Below, piece after piece: positions 31,890-41,017 of a DNA stretch of 64,000 nucleotides (its first letter is position 1; each line of letters begins with the position of its first letter). Position numbers and translations under genes: made by a program. The notes beneath the pieces are model-generated. The model was not told the DNA's origin, made no database searches, and saw only the letters and a program-made list of their open reading frames with translations. The DNA is from JACCTU01 sp963798985 (GTDB lineage: Bacteria > Actinomycetota > Thermoleophilia > Gaiellales > Gaiellaceae). The stretch is from positions 310,001-374,000 of the forward strand of contig CAWCVL010000005.1 in NCBI GenBank assembly GCA_963798985.1. The letters are read 5' to 3'.

Positions 31890-32537
31890 CTAGCGGATGT
31901 CCTCGCGGTCGGCGTCGAGGTCGACCACGACGTGCGTGATCGGGACGGCGAAGCGCTCGCGGGCGGCGCTGACGACTCCGCGCTCCAGCCACTGCGAACG
32001 GCCCTCCGGGTGCGTCGAGAGAATGATCTCGTCGGCTCCGAACGTGCGCAGCGCGTCCTCGATCGCCTGCAGCGGATCCGCGTCGCCGACCTCGCCGCGC
32101 GCGTCGACGCCGCCCGAGCGCAACAGTGCGAGCGAGTCCTCGAGGCGCGTCTCGGCCACCGCCCGAGCGCCGTCCTCGTCCGACGCCCAGTGCCGGATCG
32201 GGGTGTTGAGCGCCGGTGCGACGACAAGCACCTGGGTGCGGACACCCTCCGACCGCTCTCGGATCCGCTCGCGAAGCGTCGAGCCGCCAACGGTCTCGTT
32301 CGCGACGACGAGGATTCGGCGCTCACCTCCGGCATGGCGCGCCGGCGCCGTGCGAATCGGCCGCTTCGGATCGCCACGGAAGAAAAGCGACCAGACGATG
32401 ACGCCAGTCGCGAGCACGAACACCGCGACGCCGAGCCAGGTGTTGATCATCGCCGCCACCGCGATCACGGCGAAGTACGCAATCGTCCGGATCAAGAACC
32501 GGAACGCTTCGGCCTCGCTCCGGAACGGGTTGATCAT
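31890..32537 (-). CDS. membrane-anchored universal-stress-like protein
   Basis: A 215-residue protein with two N-terminal transmembrane helices (LIRTIAYFAVIAVAAMI and GVAVFVLATGVIVWSLFF) followed by a UspA-like alpha/beta domain: RRILVVANETVGGSTLRERI, TQVLVVAPALNTPIRHWASD, ADEIILSTHPEGRSQWLERG. The same blocks occur in the soluble two-domain protein inside the cox operon. It lies downstream of ctaE on the same strand, with repeat A between. The role is unknown; the NTP-binding glycine motif of classical USPs is not evident. Confidence 0.75.
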   Translation of the reverse strand: MINPFRSEAEAFRFLIRTIAYFAVIAVAAMINTWLGVAVFVLATGVIVWSLFFRGDPKRPIRTAPARHAGGERRILVVANETVGGSTLRERIRERSEGVRTQVLVVAPALNTPIRHWASDEDGARAVAETRLEDSLALLRSGGVDARGEVGDADPLQAIEDALRTFGADEIILSTHPEGRSQWLERGVVSAARERFAVPITHVVVDLDADREDIR

Positions 32538-32590
32538 CTAGTGGTTCGTCCGATCTCGCTGCCGAGCTTCTGGGGTGCGAGCAGCAAGCC

Positions 32591-32645
32591 AGGCAAGGAC
32601 GCAGGGAGCGCTCGTACCTGTAGGTACGGGCGCGACTGAGGACGC
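32591..32645. repeat. intergenic repeat A, copy 2 (covarying hairpin)
   Basis: This copy has the same 20 bp left flank and right flank as the copy at 5251-5306. The central stem is CGTACCT-GT-AGGTACG, differing from copy 1 by paired changes (T to C with A to G, and C to T with G to A). It lies 61 bp beyond the stop of ctaE on the minus strand, nearly the same distance as copy 1 beyond its minus-strand neighbour, so a 3'-UTR or terminator role on that strand fits both. Confidence 0.75.
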
Positions 32646-32706
32646 GGCATGGCGCCGCTGATCGCGCGCCAGAAGCCGGAGGGCAGGGTCGGGCGAGCCA
32701 CTAGCC

Positions 32707-33303
32707 CTAGAGGATGTAGATCGTCGTGTAGACCACGATCCACATTACGTCGACGAAGTGCCAGTAGATCCCTGGGATCTCGACACCGTGGTGGTGCGCC
32801 GCCGAGTAGTGGCCTCGGAACGCCCTGATCGTCGCGAACGTGAGCAACATCAGCCCGACGAACACATGCGCCCCATGGAGGCCCGTGAGCCCGTAGAAGA
32901 TCGTCCCGAACGCCCCGTCGCTCGGCGCAAAGCCCACGCGCGAGTACTCGCGTGCCTGCGTCAAGAGAAAGACGAACCCGAGCGCGAGCGTCAGCACGAG
33001 CCCGGCCTTCAATCCCGCTCGATTGTCCCTCTTGATCGACTGGAGCGCCCAGTGGACCGTGAACGACGACGTGACGAGGATGCAAGTGTTCACGCCGGCG
33101 ACGAACACCGGCAGGTGAAGCCCTTCAGGAGGCCACTCGATTCCGTTGACGACTCGAACGAAGAAGTACGCGGTGAAGAAAGCGCCGAAGAGCATGACTT
33201 CGGACGCGATGAAGAGGAACATCCCGAGTACGCGCGAGTCGACGCGCGAGCTCTGATTGGCTACGGGCGGACCGTGGTGGTCGGCCTCCACGTGCGTCGC
33301 CAC
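32707..33303 (-). CDS. ctaE: cytochrome c oxidase subunit III
   Basis: A 198-residue, five-helix subunit III: VLGMFLFIASEVMLFGAFFT, NTCILVTSSFTVHWALQSIK, LTGLHGAHVFVGLMLLTFAT with the conserved HGxHV, and the final IPGIYWHFVDVMWIVVYTTI. It lacks the first two helices of mitochondrial COX3, as is usual for the short bacterial form. The GTG overlaps the stop of the USP-like gene. It belongs to the operon ctaC-ctaD-usp-ctaE. Confidence 0.93.
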   Translation of the reverse strand: MATHVEADHHGPPVANQSSRVDSRVLGMFLFIASEVMLFGAFFTAYFFVRVVNGIEWPPEGLHLPVFVAGVNTCILVTSSFTVHWALQSIKRDNRAGLKAGLVLTLALGFVFLLTQAREYSRVGFAPSDGAFGTIFYGLTGLHGAHVFVGLMLLTFATIRAFRGHYSAAHHHGVEIPGIYWHFVDVMWIVVYTTIYIL

Positions 33304-34137
33304 TACGCGGACACCTCCTCGCGCGCTTCCGAGACGACGTGATCGACGGGTACGCCCGTGTCGCCACGCAGCCGATCGACGAGGTTGCGGCGGAGCCAGC
33401 CCGACTTCTGACCCGGGAAGGTCGAGACGATGATCTCGTCGACCCGCTCGTCGTGGACGGTCTGCATCACGGCCGTGTGCGGATCGGGATGCGCGATCTG
33501 ACCGTGCGCCTCGATCCCCTCGGCTCGCAGGCCGCCGACGAGGCGCCGGAGTCGTCGCTCGGACTCCTGCTGCTCGGCATAGGCGTGCTCCTGTGGCGCG
33601 ATGATCAGGAAGCTCGCAGGTCCCGCGCTCCGCCCGAGCGCGGATCTTCTCGAGGAGCGGCGCCGAGGCGAGCGTCTGGTTCGCGACGACGAGCACATTC
33701 GCCTCACCGTCGGCCGCGGTCTCCGTGGCCACGACGTGGTCGACCGGGATCTCCCCCGCCGCCTTCCGGATCCGCTCGACGACGTTGCGATTCAGCCAGC
33801 CCGACCGCTCCTTCGGGTGCGTCGAGACGATCACCTCGGTCACGGGCGGCTCGAGTTGCGCAAGCGCGTCCTTGACCGCTGCGACCGGGTCGCTCTCGAC
33901 GACCATTCCGCTCGCGCGGATCTTCCCGCGACGCAGTAGCTCGAGCGTTCGGTCGAGCCGTCGGCCGGCCGCCGCGCGGCGCGTGTCCTGGTAGACGACG
34001 TACCCCTCGCTGGGTTGGTTGACGGGCGCGATCACCGTCACCATCGCGTCTTCTTCGGAGGCGGTCTGCTCGAGCCGGGCGATCAGGCTCCCCGACGCGG
34101 CGGTCTCGTTCGCGATCACGAGGACGTGGCGGGTCAT
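33303..34137 (-). CDS. two-domain universal-stress-like protein, single-base frameshift
   Basis: Two tandem USP-like domains, about 277 residues once repaired. Domain 1: TRHVLVIANETAASGSLIAR, VTEVIVSTHPKERSGWLNRN and IPVDHVVATE. Domain 2 opens with ANVLVVANQTLASAPLLEKI, and after the shift continues with PASFLIIAPQEHAYAEQQES and DEIIVSTFPGQKSGWLRRNL. The frame breaks in a G-run at about 33622-33625, one base too long. Its ATG overlaps the ctaD stop, and ctaE overlaps its stop, so it is embedded in the oxidase operon. Confidence 0.75.
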
Positions 34138-36074
34138 TGCGTCCGAACCGGCTCGACTTCGGTCGCACGATCACCGTTCATGATCGCGTGGCGTGCACCC
34201 TTGACGCCGTACTCGTACGGGCTTCCGACGACCTGCGGCACCTGATCGAAGTTGAACACAGGCGGCGGAGACGAGACGAGCCACTCGATCGTCATCCCGC
34301 GCCACGGGTTCCCCGGCGCAGGCGGGCCGCTCTTCCACGAGACGATCATGTTGTAGACGAAGATCATGAAGGACGCCCCGAGGACGAACGCCGCGATCGA
34401 GATGAACAGGTTCCAGTCGCCGAACCGCTCCTCGTAGGTCGCCACGCGCCGCGGCATGCCCTGGATCCCGATCAGGTGCATCGGGAAGAACGTCGCGTTG
34501 AACGCAACGAGCGTGAGCCAGAAGTGCAGCTTCGCGAGGCGCTCGTTGTACATCCGCCCGGTCATCTTCGGGAACCAGTAGTAGATGCCCGCGAAGATCG
34601 TGAACAACGAGCCGCCGAGCAGCACGTAGTGGATGTGCGCGACGATGAAGTACGTGTCGCTGACATGGATGTCGATCGGGACCGCTCCGAGCATGACGCC
34701 CGACAGGCCGCCGACCACGAAGCTCGTCACGAACCCGAGCGCCCACAGCATGGGCGCACTGAAGTGCAGCTTTCCCTCCCAGAGCGTCGCCAGCCACGAG
34801 AACACCTTGATCCCCGTCGGGATGGCGATCAGCAGCGTCGTGACCATCATCGGAACGCGCAGATATCCCGCCATCCCCGACACGAACATGTGGTGCGCCC
34901 AGACCGAGAAGCCGAGGACGAGAATCGCCATCAACGAGAGCGCCATCAGCCGGTACCCGAAGATCGGCTTGCGGGAGAAGGTCGCGATCACCTCGGAGAC
35001 GATCCCGAACCCGGGCAGGATCATGATGTAGACCGCGGGGTGGGAGTAGAACCAGAAGATATGCTGGTACCCGAGCACGTACCCGCCTTCGCCGGGGTCG
35101 AAGAAGTTCGTGTGCATCACCCGGTCGAACAGCACGAAGAACTGAGACGCGGCGATGAACGGCGTCGCGATCACGACGAGCAGTGACGTCGTGAAGTTCG
35201 CCCACACGAGCAGCGGCATGCGCCAGAACGTCATCCCGGGCGCACGCATGGTGATGATCGTGACCAGGAAGTTGAGCGCGGTCATGATCGAGCTCGCGCC
35301 GGCCCACTGGACGGCCATCGAGAAGAAGACATTGCCGAAGGGCTGGTCGACGGAGAGCGGCGCGTAGTTCGTCCAGCCGGCGCCGACGCCGGGGAAGAAG
35401 AAGGACGCGAGCAGCATGGTCCCGGCGATCGGGAGCATCCAGTAGGAAAGCGCGTTCAGCCGCGGGAACGCCATGTCCGGCGCGCCGATCATCAGCGGGA
35501 GGACGTAGTTCGCGAGCCCTGCGAACGCCGGAATGATGAACAGGAAGATCATCAGCGACGCGTGCACGGTGAAGAGCTCGTTGTAGGTTTGCGTGTCGAC
35601 GTAGTTCGTCTCCGGGCGGGCGAGCTCGGCGCGCACGAGCAGCGCAAGCAGGCCGCCGGCGAGGAAGAAGAAGATCGTGGTCGTGACGTACTGGATCCCG
35701 ATCACCTTGTGGTCGGTGTTGACGCGGAAGTAGTCCTTCCAGCTGTACGCGCCGTGGGCCGAGTGGTCCTCCGGCGGCGTCGGTTGACCAATCGCGTACG
35801 AGACCCAGTAGTCGAACGCGCCGAGGCCCGAGAGGAAGCCGAGCGGCGCCATCGTCAGCGCGCCGACGACGATCACGACGTGCCAGTCGAGCGCGTGGCC
35901 GTAGCCACCGAGCGCGCGGAGCCCGACGACGATCCCCATCCCGAGCAGGAAGAAGAAGATCGTCATCCAGAACGCGCGCGGCCAGCCTGCGGTCAGCAGC
36001 CAGTGCCGCCGCCGGGGCGGTTCGTGCGACGCGTGCTGCGGCGCGTGCGAGTTCGCGGTCGTCATCTCGCTCAT
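34134..36074 (-). CDS. ctaD: cytochrome c oxidase subunit I, A2-type
   Basis: A 646-residue heme-copper oxidase subunit I with 12 or more helices. Heme and CuB ligands lie in YNELFTVHASLMIFLFIIPA, FWFYSHPAVYIMILPGFGIV and HVSDTYFIVAHIHYVLLGGS. The motif reads YSHPAV instead of the GHPEV of A1 enzymes, so the glutamate of the D-channel is replaced by a Tyr-Ser pair: this is an A2-type enzyme. The ATG overlaps the ctaC stop. Heme A biosynthesis genes are not in the window. Confidence 0.96.
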   Translation of the reverse strand: MSEMTTANSHAPQHASHEPPRRRHWLLTAGWPRAFWMTIFFFLLGMGIVVGLRALGGYGHALDWHVVIVVGALTMAPLGFLSGLGAFDYWVSYAIGQPTPPEDHSAHGAYSWKDYFRVNTDHKVIGIQYVTTTIFFFLAGGLLALLVRAELARPETNYVDTQTYNELFTVHASLMIFLFIIPAFAGLANYVLPLMIGAPDMAFPRLNALSYWMLPIAGTMLLASFFFPGVGAGWTNYAPLSVDQPFGNVFFSMAVQWAGASSIMTALNFLVTIITMRAPGMTFWRMPLLVWANFTTSLLVVIATPFIAASQFFVLFDRVMHTNFFDPGEGGYVLGYQHIFWFYSHPAVYIMILPGFGIVSEVIATFSRKPIFGYRLMALSLMAILVLGFSVWAHHMFVSGMAGYLRVPMMVTTLLIAIPTGIKVFSWLATLWEGKLHFSAPMLWALGFVTSFVVGGLSGVMLGAVPIDIHVSDTYFIVAHIHYVLLGGSLFTIFAGIYYWFPKMTGRMYNERLAKLHFWLTLVAFNATFFPMHLIGIQGMPRRVATYEERFGDWNLFISIAAFVLGASFMIFVYNMIVSWKSGPPAPGNPWRGMTIEWLVSSPPPVFNFDQVPQVVGSPYEYGVKGARHAIMNGDRATEVEPVRTQ

Positions 36075-37036
36075 CAGTTCGACCCCGTCAGATACTGCAC
36101 CAGTGCATTGATCTCGTCATCCGAGAGCTGATCCTCGAACGGCGGCATGCCGCCGCCGCCCTTCTGGATCTGCTGCTTGGCGGCCGCGGCCGCGATCGAA
36201 AGGTTGTCGAGGTTCGGGCCGACCTGGCCGTTCGTTCCCGCCTTGGACAGCGTGTGGCACGCGGCGCAGTTCGCGGTGAAGATCCCCTTCGCGTCGACGC
36301 CGCCGCCTGCGCCCCCCGCGCTGCCGCCGCCCTGCGGCTGCTCCTCCGTCCACGCTTCGAAGTCGGCCTGCGAGAGGACGATCGCCCGCGTGCGCATCAG
36401 CGCGTGACCGAGCCCGCAGAGCTCGGTGCAAATCAGGCGGTACTCGCCGGTCTTGGTCGGCGTGATCACGATCGTCGTGACGATGCCGGGCACGGCGTCC
36501 TGCTTCTGGCCGAACTCCGGCACCCAGAAGGAGTGGAGGACATCGCGCGCCGTCAGCTCGAGCTTCGTCGAGCGGTCGATCGGCAGGTAGAGGTTCGTCG
36601 CCTTGATCCCGCCCTGCTCGGGGTAGGTGAACTGCCAGGCGTACTGCTGCGCAAGAACCTCGACTCGAAGCGGGACGCCCTTCGGGCTGTCGTTCTGCGC
36701 GAGCACGACCGCGCTCAGGACGGCGATGATCGTGACGAGGAGCGTCGGGACCGCGGTCCAGACGATCTCGATGCCCGTGTGGCCGTGGATGGGGGGACCG
36801 TCAGACTCGTCGTCCGGGCGGACGCGGAACTTGACCCCCGCGTAGATCGAAACGGCCGCCACGATGGCGAAGACGAAGATGCAGATCGCGACCGTGACCC
36901 AGAACACCAGGTCGATCCCTTGGCGCTCCTCCGACGCCGCCTCGGGCAGCCAGTCGATGAAGTAGGCGATGCCCGTCGTGATCGCAGCGACGACAAACGC
37001 GATCGAGATCAGCGCGACGATGGCTCCCCTGCGCAA
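36074..37036 (-). CDS. ctaC: cytochrome c oxidase subunit II fused to cytochrome c (caa3 type)
   Basis: A 320-residue subunit II. There are two N-terminal helices, then the CuA domain with ligands His168, Cys203, Glu205, Cys207, His211 and Met214 (CTELCGLGHALM). A Gly-rich linker (QGGGSAGGAGGG) leads to a C-terminal cytochrome c with CAACH (257-261) and GGGGMPPFEDQLS. The fused heme defines caa3-type oxidases that take electrons directly from cytochrome c or a quinol:cytochrome c reductase. The start is a TTG at 37034-37036. Confidence 0.95.
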   Translation of the reverse strand: MRRGAIVALISIAFVVAAITTGIAYFIDWLPEAASEERQGIDLVFWVTVAICIFVFAIVAAVSIYAGVKFRVRPDDESDGPPIHGHTGIEIVWTAVPTLLVTIIAVLSAVVLAQNDSPKGVPLRVEVLAQQYAWQFTYPEQGGIKATNLYLPIDRSTKLELTARDVLHSFWVPEFGQKQDAVPGIVTTIVITPTKTGEYRLICTELCGLGHALMRTRAIVLSQADFEAWTEEQPQGGGSAGGAGGGVDAKGIFTANCAACHTLSKAGTNGQVGPNLDNLSIAAAAAKQQIQKGGGGMPPFEDQLSDDEINALVQYLTGSN

Positions 37037-37158
37037 CGCCGGACGAGCCTACTGAACGCGCCAGGTGGGTGCCAGATTGAGCGGCGCGCCACGAGGGGTG
37101 TTTTCGGTTGCCCTGCGACGGCTACGCCGAACGGCGAACCCCAAACGGAGGTCACAAC

Positions 37159-37383
37159 GTGGGAATTGGAGTCAGTCTCCTCTTGATCGCAGCCGGAGCG
37201 ATCCTGCTCTGGGGCGTCACCGGCAAGGTCTCGGGCATCGACATCGACGCGATCGGCGTCATCCTGATGGTGGTCGGCTTGATCGGCGGGCTGCTCTCGC
37301 TGATCTTCTGGTCGTCGTGGGGCGGCCCGGCCGGCGTGTCGAGGCGGCGCACGACGTACGTCGACGACGGGCCGCCGCTCTAG
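37159..37383 (+). CDS. small membrane protein (DUF6458)
   Basis: A 74-residue protein with two transmembrane helices (GVSLLLIAAGAILLWGVTG and DAIGVILMVVGLIGGLLSLI) and a basic/acidic tail RRRTTYVDDGPPL. The N-terminal GIGVSLLLIAAGAIL and GIDIDAIGVILMVVGL blocks match the actinobacterial DUF6458 family, of unknown function. The GTG at 37159 follows CGGAGG at a good distance. A strong hairpin follows at 37397. Confidence 0.75.
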   Translation: MGIGVSLLLIAAGAILLWGVTGKVSGIDIDAIGVILMVVGLIGGLLSLIFWSSWGGPAGVSRRRTTYVDDGPPL

Positions 37384-37396
37384 AGCGATCGTCCGG

Positions 37397-37420
37397 AGGG
37401 GCGGCCGACCGGCCGCCTCT
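37397..37420 (+). terminator. hairpin after the DUF6458 gene
   Basis: Inverted repeat GGCGGCCG-AC-CGGCCGCC at 37400-37417, extended by G-U, G-C and A-U pairs to 37397-37420, 14 bp after the stop. No T-tract follows; in high-GC actinobacteria such I-shaped hairpins often serve as terminators. Confidence 0.55.
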
Positions 37421-37513
37421 CGGGGGTCACGCCGTGGCAGCTCCACACACGCCGCTGCCAGCTGTGCCGGCGGCTCAGCGATGCGTGAAGACCCAACCGA
37501 TCGAAGTCATCAT

Positions 37514-37533
37514 GGCTCGGCGATAGCCGAGCC
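37514..37533. terminator. hairpin downstream of tRNA-Lys
   Basis: Perfect 8 bp inverted repeat GGCTCGGC-GATA-GCCGAGCC. It lies 19 bp beyond the 3' end of the minus-strand tRNA gene and could end that transcript. It could equally serve plus-strand transcription from the DUF6458 gene. There is no T-tract. Confidence 0.45.
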
Positions 37534-37551
37534 GGACTTCGGTCGGCCAAA

Positions 37552-37624
<73 letters not shown>

Positions 37625-37650
37625 GCGCGGGACGCGTAGTGTAGCGAGCG

Positions 37651-38703
37651 ATGCGGGTTCTCTCGGTCGTCGGGAACCGCCCTCAGTTCGTCAAGTCTGC
37701 GCCCCTCTCCGTCGCACTGCGCGGCCGTGGGATCGAGGAGGTGCTCCTGCACACCGGGCAGCACTACGACCCGGAGCTCTCCGCCCTCTTCTTCGAGGAG
37801 CTCGGACTGCCCGAGCCCGACGTGCGACTCGCCCTCCACACGGCCGACGTCGAGGCGATGACGCCGGCGATCGCGGCTGCCGTCCGCGAGGCTCAGCCGG
37901 ACGTGGTGCTCGTCTACGGCGACACCAACTCGACGCTCGCGGGCGCACGGGGCGCGGTCGAGTCCGGCGTGCCGGTGGCGCACGTCGAGGCGGGGCTTCG
38001 GAGCGGCGATCTCGAGATGCCGGAGGAGCGCAACCGCATCGAGGTCGACCGTCTCTCGGCCGTGCTGTTCGCGCCAGACGAACGCTCGCGCGAGACGCTT
38101 GCCGCCGAGGGTGTCCAGGGACGGGTCGAGGTCGTCGGCGACGTGATGGCCGACGCGACCATGCAGTTCGCGCCCGTCGCCCGGCGGCATTCGCGGCTGC
38201 TCTCGGAGCTCGACTTGACGCCAGAGCGCTATATCGTCGCCACCGTGCATCGCGAGGCGAACACGCGCCCCGAACGGCTCGCGCGCATCGTCGATGGGTT
38301 GAACGGACTGACCGAGCCCGTGGTCTTCCCCGTCCACCCCCGCACCTCGGCCGCACTCGAACGCGACGGGCTCACCCTCCACGGGCACGTGGTGCTGCTC
38401 CCGCCGCTCGGCTACCTCGACTTCGCCGCGCTCGCCGGGCAGGCACGCGTGATCGTCACGGACTCCGGCGGCCTCCAGAAAGAGGCGTACTGGTACGGCG
38501 TGCCGTGCGTGACGCTCAGACCGAGCACGGAATGGGTCGACACGGTCTCCGTGGGCGCAAACCGGCTCGTGGACGACGATCCCGCCGCCCTCGCCGAGGC
38601 GGTTACGGAGGCGCGCATGCCGACGGAGCGCCCGCAGCTGTACGGAGACGGTAAGGCCGCGGCAAGGATCGCTGACCTCGTCTCTACACTCTTCCGATCA
38701 TGA
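37651..38703 (+). CDS. UDP-GlcNAc 2-epimerase family protein (WecB/WbpI-like)
   Basis: A 350-residue non-hydrolysing 2-epimerase: VLSVVGNRPQFVKSAPLSVA, LLHTGQHYDPELSALFFEEL, VLVYGDTNSTLAGARGAVES, VAHVEAGLRSGDLEMPEERN, VIVTDSGGLQKEAYWYGVPC. WecB makes UDP-ManNAc, whereas WbpI acts on the diacetamido-uronic acid; the neighbours (WbpA-, WbpB-, WbpD-like) favour the latter. The stop overlaps the start of the dehydrogenase gene (ATGA). First gene of the cassette. Confidence 0.88.
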   Translation: MRVLSVVGNRPQFVKSAPLSVALRGRGIEEVLLHTGQHYDPELSALFFEELGLPEPDVRLALHTADVEAMTPAIAAAVREAQPDVVLVYGDTNSTLAGARGAVESGVPVAHVEAGLRSGDLEMPEERNRIEVDRLSAVLFAPDERSRETLAAEGVQGRVEVVGDVMADATMQFAPVARRHSRLLSELDLTPERYIVATVHREANTRPERLARIVDGLNGLTEPVVFPVHPRTSAALERDGLTLHGHVVLLPPLGYLDFAALAGQARVIVTDSGGLQKEAYWYGVPCVTLRPSTEWVDTVSVGANRLVDDDPAALAEAVTEARMPTERPQLYGDGKAAARIADLVSTLFRS

Positions 38704-40004
38704 CCGAGCGCACGGAGACCCCCGCGCCGGCGTCCACCCCCTCGAAGACCTGGGACGTCGCGATCGTCGGCGCCGGCTACGTCGGCGTGCCGCTGGCGTG
38801 CACCTTCGCAACGGCGGGACGCTCGGTGCTGCTCGTCGACGTCGTCCAGAAGGTCGTCGACGCGCTCAACCGTGGGGAGAGCCACATCGAGGACGTGCCG
38901 AACGCGGAGCTCGCGGAGCTCGTCGCCGACGGACGCCTGGCCGCGACGACCGACTACGACGCACTCCGGGGCGCAGACGCGATCCTGATCGCACTCCCGA
39001 CGCCGCTCTCGAAGCAGCGCGAGCCGGACCTCTCGATCGTCCTGGCCGCGACGCGAGAGATCGCCAAGCGCCTGCGCGAGGGACAACTCGTCGTGCTCGA
39101 GTCGACCACCTACCCGGGAACGACGCGCGAGCAGTTGCTGCCGATCCTCGAGTCGACGGGCCTGAAGGCGGGCGAGGACTTCAGCCTCGCGTTCTCGCCG
39201 GAGCGCGTCGACCCGGGATCGCCGTGGGACGTCAAAGAAGTGCCGAAGGTCGTCGGCGGAGTCACGGAGGAGTGCTCGCGTCGGGCCGCCGAGCTGTACG
39301 GCTGGGCGATCGGCACGGTGCACACCGTCTCGTCGCCTGAAGCCGCCGAGCTCACGAAGCTGCTCGAGAACATCTTCCGCTCGGTCAACATCGCGCTCGT
39401 GAACGAGCTCGCGCAACTCTGCGACCGGATGGGCATCGACGTCTGGGAGGTCGTCGACGCCGCCGCGACGAAGCCGTTCGGGTTCATGAGCTTCAAGCCG
39501 GGCCCGGGGCTCGGCGGCCACTGCATCCCGATCGATCCCTTCTACCTGACGTGGAAGGCGCGCGAGTTCGGCTTCACGACGGAGTTCATCGAGCTCGCCG
39601 GGAAGGTCAACGAGGCGATGCCGTACTACTGCCGCTCACTGATCTCGCAGGCGCTCAACCACAAGAAGCAGAAGTCGATGAGCGGCTCGGAGATTCTCGT
39701 GCTCGGCGTCGCGTACAAGCCCGACATCGGCGACGTGCGCGAGTCGCCCGCGCTCAAGCTTATCGAGCTTCTGCGGAACGCCGGCGCGAACGTCGCCTAC
39801 CACGACCCGCACGTCCCCTCCGTTCCGGGGCTCGGGCTCGAGTCGGTCCCGCTCGACGCAGCTCTTTATGACTGCGTGACGATCGTGACCGACCATTCGT
39901 CCATCGACTATGCAGCGCTCGTCGACCAGGCCGATCTCGTCGTCGACCTGCGGAACGCGACGGGCGACAAGGGACGAGACTCGGACAAGGTCTGGAAGCT
40001 TTAG
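38700..40004 (+). CDS. nucleotide-sugar 6-dehydrogenase (WbpA/WecC-like)
   Basis: A 434-residue UDP-sugar dehydrogenase: DVAIVGAGYVGVPLACTFAT Rossmann motif, VVLESTTYPGTTREQLLPIL, AFSPERVDPGS, KLLENIFRSVNIALVNELAQ, and catalytic-Cys region PGPGLGGHCIPIDPFYLTWK. This last form, with PFYLTWKAREFG, is typical of UDP-GlcNAc 6-dehydrogenase (WbpA) that makes UDP-GlcNAc uronate. It overlaps both neighbours (ATGA before, TAGTG after). Confidence 0.9.
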   Translation: MTERTETPAPASTPSKTWDVAIVGAGYVGVPLACTFATAGRSVLLVDVVQKVVDALNRGESHIEDVPNAELAELVADGRLAATTDYDALRGADAILIALPTPLSKQREPDLSIVLAATREIAKRLREGQLVVLESTTYPGTTREQLLPILESTGLKAGEDFSLAFSPERVDPGSPWDVKEVPKVVGGVTEECSRRAAELYGWAIGTVHTVSSPEAAELTKLLENIFRSVNIALVNELAQLCDRMGIDVWEVVDAAATKPFGFMSFKPGPGLGGHCIPIDPFYLTWKAREFGFTTEFIELAGKVNEAMPYYCRSLISQALNHKKQKSMSGSEILVLGVAYKPDIGDVRESPALKLIELLRNAGANVAYHDPHVPSVPGLGLESVPLDAALYDCVTIVTDHSSIDYAALVDQADLVVDLRNATGDKGRDSDKVWKL

Positions 40005-41017
40005 TGGCTCGACCGGCGGCACTTGGCGGCGCCGGCCGACCCACCCAGGTCGCGGTGGCCGGGCTCGGCCACTGGGGCAAGAACCTCGTCCGCAACTTCG
40101 ACGACCTCGCCGAGCTTCGCGCGCTCTGCGACGTCTCTCCCGAGACGCGTGAGGAGTTCGCGCGGCGCTACCCGAACGCGCTCGTCACGGACGACTTCGG
40201 CGAGCTCCTCGCCGACCCCGAGGTCGAGGCGGTCGTGATCGCGACGCCCGTTCCCACGCACTACCCGCTCGCCAAGCAAGCGCTCGAGGCGGGCAAGCAC
40301 GTCTTCGTCGAGAAGCCTCCGGCGATGCGCGGCGACGAGATGGAGGAGCTCGTGGCGCTCGCAGAGGAACGCGACCTGACCCTGATGCCCGGCCACCTGC
40401 TGCTCTACCACCCCGGCGTGCGCACCGTGAAGAAGCTTGTCGATGAGGGCACGCTAGGGGACGTGCTCTGCGTCTACGGCAACCGCCAGAACCTCGGGAT
40501 CATCCGCAAGGACGAGAACGCGCTCTGGTCGCTCGGCGTCCACGACCTCTCCGTGATCCTCTACCTGCTCGACGAGGAGCCGAGCGAGGCGTGGGCCCAC
40601 GGCAACGCGTTCCTCACCCCGGGTGTCGAAGACGTCGTCTTCTGCTACCTGCGCTTCCCGAGTGGACGGATCGCGCACATGCACCTGTCGTGGCTCGACC
40701 CGCACAAGATGCGCCGGATCACCGTCGTCGGCCGCGACAAGATGGTCGTCTTCGACGACATGGAGCTCGAGCGCAAGATCACCGTCTACGAGAAGGGCCC
40801 CTGGCAGCCCGCCCAGACCTACGGCGAGTGGCAGACCCGCACGGGTGACATCTACAGCCCGAAGATCGCGAACGACGAGCCGCTCAAGCTCGAGTGCCAG
40901 TACTTCCTCTCGCTCGTGCGGGGAGAGGGCGACCGCCACAAGGTCGCCCGCGACGGGCTCGCCGTCGTGCGAACCCTCGAGCAGCTGCAGCACTCCCTGA
41001 CGGCCGTACCTGCATGA
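40004..41017 (+). CDS. Gfo/Idh/MocA oxidoreductase (WbpB/WlbA-like)
   Basis: A 337-residue NAD(P)-dependent oxidoreductase: VAVAGLGHWGKNLVRNFDDL Rossmann motif, VEAVVIATPVPTHYPLAKQA, HVFVEKPPAMRGDEMEELVA with the catalytic Lys of EKP, LMPGHLLLYHPGVRTVKKLV and GVHDLSVILYLLDEEPSEAW. In Wbp/Wlb pathways this enzyme oxidises UDP-GlcNAc uronate at C3. The GTG lies at the WbpA stop (TAGTG). The aminotransferase that should act next is absent from the cassette. Confidence 0.88.
   Translation: MARPAALGGAGRPTQVAVAGLGHWGKNLVRNFDDLAELRALCDVSPETREEFARRYPNALVTDDFGELLADPEVEAVVIATPVPTHYPLAKQALEAGKHVFVEKPPAMRGDEMEELVALAEERDLTLMPGHLLLYHPGVRTVKKLVDEGTLGDVLCVYGNRQNLGIIRKDENALWSLGVHDLSVILYLLDEEPSEAWAHGNAFLTPGVEDVVFCYLRFPSGRIAHMHLSWLDPHKMRRITVVGRDKMVVFDDMELERKITVYEKGPWQPAQTYGEWQTRTGDIYSPKIANDEPLKLECQYFLSLVRGEGDRHKVARDGLAVVRTLEQLQHSLTAVPA

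Noticed and set aside
37514..37533. An attachment site or integron element next to tRNA-Lys.
   Set aside because: The tRNA is a known integration site class, but there is no integrase, no repeat of the tRNA 3' end and no foreign-looking gene block next to it. A terminator-like hairpin is enough.
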